Source of the DNA: Manis javanica
Lineage: Eukaryota > Chordata > Mammalia > Pholidota > Manidae
Reading direction: 5' to 3'
DNA length: 64,000 bases
Assembly (NCBI RefSeq): GCF_040802235.1
Contig: NC_133167.1
Location: forward strand, 11,400,501 to 11,464,500
The number at the start of each line of letters is the position of its first letter. Positions within the stretch are counted from its first letter, which is position 1. The notes below the pieces were generated by a model, which searched no databases, was not told the DNA's origin, and was given only the letters and a program-made list of their open reading frames with translations. The position numbers and the translations under genes were made by a program. Shown here one piece after another: positions 61,641 through 64,000 of this stretch.

Positions 61641-62979
61641 TACTGGATGCTTAATTTGCATAATGCAACACTGTGTAAATAAGAGCCCTAAATTATAGCT
61701 TCAGTTCATACCTCTCATGGGCATTTGAACCTCAATATGTCCATGTCCTTGGAAGGAGAGGGGGATGTGGGGAAGGAGAGCAAAGCATCAGGGACAGCAT
61801 TTATATAGGATGAAATCAAATCCTTTCTCCTTTGCAACAGTGCCTTCCCAATATCAGACCGTGCCCCCAGTGCAAGGATTTTTGTGCTTCATTTTCTTTT
61901 GAGGTATCTTCATGTCTTAACCAGATCTTGACACATAGGTGCTGAGGGCCCAATTCCATCAGCCAGTAATGATCATGGGTCAGAATGCTCCTGCATGCTA
62001 GTGACAGGAAAGACGGTATGTACACAGCAAAAGTAGCGCATATCACCAGATAGCACGGGAAAGCCGGTATGAAAATGTGTGGGGGTGGAGAAGGGAGCCG
62101 GAAGCATTGTTAAATCAATCACGGAGCAGCTCTGATCTCACATCCTTGAGCTAACACCAAGTCCAGAATAGATTCTCCAATTGCAGGTATAGCTTCCCTC
62201 AACCTTTAATACTTTAATTTTCAATGAATTAATAAACTCATACATTTCACTTGCTTGCAACATTTTGATAATTTCTAATTGAGATATCTATATTAAAATG
62301 AAGTGTGTGTATGTGCTGAAAAAAGTAGCTCAAATATGACAAATGGTACAGCTGATGATGACAAAGTGATAATGGTAATTATCTGTCCCCAAAAGTAGAA
62401 ACTTAAAGGTTGTCATCAGTGACAACTATGAAGCAGACCAAGTGCCCATAGGATGGCAATGTGTCTAGGCTTCTCAGTGCCATAGGATAAACAGTACATG
62501 TGTACTGCAGCATGAACATTGTCCAAAGTCACGGCGAAATAACAAGGGTGACAACGAAAAGCACAGACCTGGATATTTCATAAAGTAGAATACAAAAAAT
62601 ATATAAATTAATTTTTAAAAATAGAATACAAGGCCCAGAGATTCTGCACTTTAAAAATTTTGCATAGATTTTGTCCTTAAGACCTCCTGAGAATGTACCT
62701 TTCCTGTCTTCTATGGCTCAGAAAACTTGTATTCCGAAGAAAATTAAACAGGATTGCCTTTGAAGTTGAAGTCTTTGAAAGTTTAATGAAATTTAGAATT
62801 AATTTTGCCACCAGAAAAATTAAATTTAGTAGATATATGATAGATAGACAGCAAGCGGTGGCCAATAAGTCATTGAATATATGCATATTTTGGGTCTTTC
62901 ATTGCAACTGGGTCACTGGGGCTGATTAGAGTCACTTTGAACAACAGTCAGCTGTTATACTAATTGACCATACTTTAAA
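61641..62979. other. Unassigned sequence
   Basis: No transposon or gene recognised. Open frames here (61816-62046 minus, 62693-62929 plus) are short and unremarkable. Confidence 0.45.
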
Positions 62980-63837
62980 AGAATATATCATGGTGCATTA
63001 TAAGTGCAAAGACCCTTCTAGTCATGTCACCTAGTGATCTTTTCACCTACTATTCTGTTGGGCCACCATCTCTTATCTCTCCAGCAATGGTTGAGGGGAC
63101 ACCTTTGCTTCAGGAAAGATAAATCCAAGGTTAGTTGTCTTTGCCAATAATGAAGATGTTGGACAGCTGGGTGGCAAAGCTGATGCCTTTGGCATCGTTT
63201 ACCTGAACACATCAAAAGAACCAGATGTCTCTCTATGCTGATGATCTTGCCACTTCTTCCCAGGTTAGGACCTCTGGTCACCATCTACAGGTTACCAGGG
63301 CATGCAAACTTGAAGGTATTGGTAGCATTGCCAGTCCCCAAATCGGTCTGAGTGCTGCCATGCATCGTGATAAGGGGATGAAGGTAGCAGATGGCATGAA
63401 CCTCATGAGGCACAAGAAGGAGGGATTCCCTTTGGGCCCACAAAGATCTTTCTTACTTGCACAACTTGTACTTGGCCTCCTCAGGCATAATAAAGTGATG
63501 GATAGCAAAGTAACCTTTGGTGTCATAGATCAGATGGAAATTCTCTCCAGCCTTGATGCCAAGGAGATCTGCAACCAGCAGGCTAGGTTCAATCAGGTCA
63601 GACTTTGTCATCATTCTTAATGAGCCTCTGCATGCAGATCTCCTTCATTTCATCTCTGGTCAGGCATATTTAGGTATGTTCCTTAAGAAAATACGTGGAA
63701 AACACATTCTGGCATCTTTTGGGGATTGGTAGATGGATGCAGAGCCAAACACATTGGTCATTTTATCCAGCATCTAGCAATTTGGAGCCGCTGCAATCTT
63801 CAGATGCTTTGACTATGCTAGACAAGAAAAGAGCCAT
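62980..63837 (-). pseudogene. RPS4: RPS4 processed pseudogene (40S ribosomal protein eS4)
   Basis: Read on the minus strand, this is a decayed cDNA copy of RPS4, a 263-residue component of the small ribosomal subunit. The homologous ATG is at 63835-63837 and the homologous stop near 63043. Recognisable peptides appear in order but in different frames: [10 protein letters not shown], then [15 protein letters not shown] and [10 protein letters not shown] (followed at once by a TAA where the gene has a sense codon), then KIFVGPKGIP, MVTRGPNLGRSG (usual form MVTGGANLGRIG), and RDKRWWPNR near the end. A one-base shift before the end carries the frame past the normal stop. The segments join without introns, so it arose by retroposition. 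The early codons are badly rearranged. The 3' UTR still shows 'ggtgacatg', but no poly(A) tail is left. It is not functional. X- versus Y-type origin cannot be told. Confidence 0.93.
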
Positions 63838-64000
63838 CCTTGCTTGTTTTCAGATAAAAGGATAATTTTAGCTCTCTTATTTTTTATTTCCTGGGTGATC
63901 AAATTGACCTAGAAATTTAAACAGTTTAAAACCCACCTGCTATTGCGGTGAAAGACACAATTTAAAAATGCCCTAATGATGCATATGATATTTATCACTA

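Overview
This window is AT-rich, non-coding nuclear DNA from a placental mammal. The evidence is its repeats: long LINE-1 (L1) copies of the old mammalian L1M type, many LINE-2 (L2) and MIR copies, an MLT1-type LTR, hAT-type miniature elements, two solo-LTR-like elements, dinucleotide and tetranucleotide microsatellites, and one intron-less ribosomal-protein retropseudogene. I recognised no lineage-diagnostic SINE (primate Alu, rodent B1/B2, carnivore, ruminant, horse or bat tRNA-SINE), so the species and order stay open. Repeat family names below come from remembered consensus sequences, not from a search.

Layout. 1-3.93 kb: an antisense L1M copy, cut by the left edge and split by a short LTR. 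4.5-5.35 kb: L2, MIR, a TA repeat and an L1 3' end. 7.4-10 kb: MIR, an unnamed dispersed repeat, L2, MIR. 10.88-16.34 kb: a second antisense L1M running from 3' UTR to 5' end, with an internal gap filled by TA repeats. 16.5-31.4 kb: scattered L2, MIR, MLT1 and unnamed repeats in mostly unassigned sequence. 32.6-33.5 kb: a sense L1 endonuclease-region fragment. 36.4-37.7 kb: a 5'-inverted L1 and a separate L1 3' end. 38.6 kb: a MER5-like remnant. 41.9-54.8 kb: an L2/MIR-rich stretch with a miniature inverted-repeat element and a solo LTR. 57-60.2 kb: two L1 copies lying 5' end to 5' end. 60.2-61.6 kb: L2 and a long GATA/GACA microsatellite. 63-63.8 kb: a broken processed copy of RPS4 on the minus strand.

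I found no intact protein-coding gene. The longest open frame is 161 codons, begins at TTG, and its 3' part lies in an L2 tail. Open frames inside the L1 copies are pieces of decayed ORF2. No rRNA, tRNA, snRNA or CRISPR structure was seen. Several repeat-free stretches could be conserved non-coding elements, but that needs cross-species alignment. I saw nothing here that amounts to a new biological system; the more interesting items are structural (twin-primed L1, head-to-head L1 pair, a duplication inside an L1, nested LTR).
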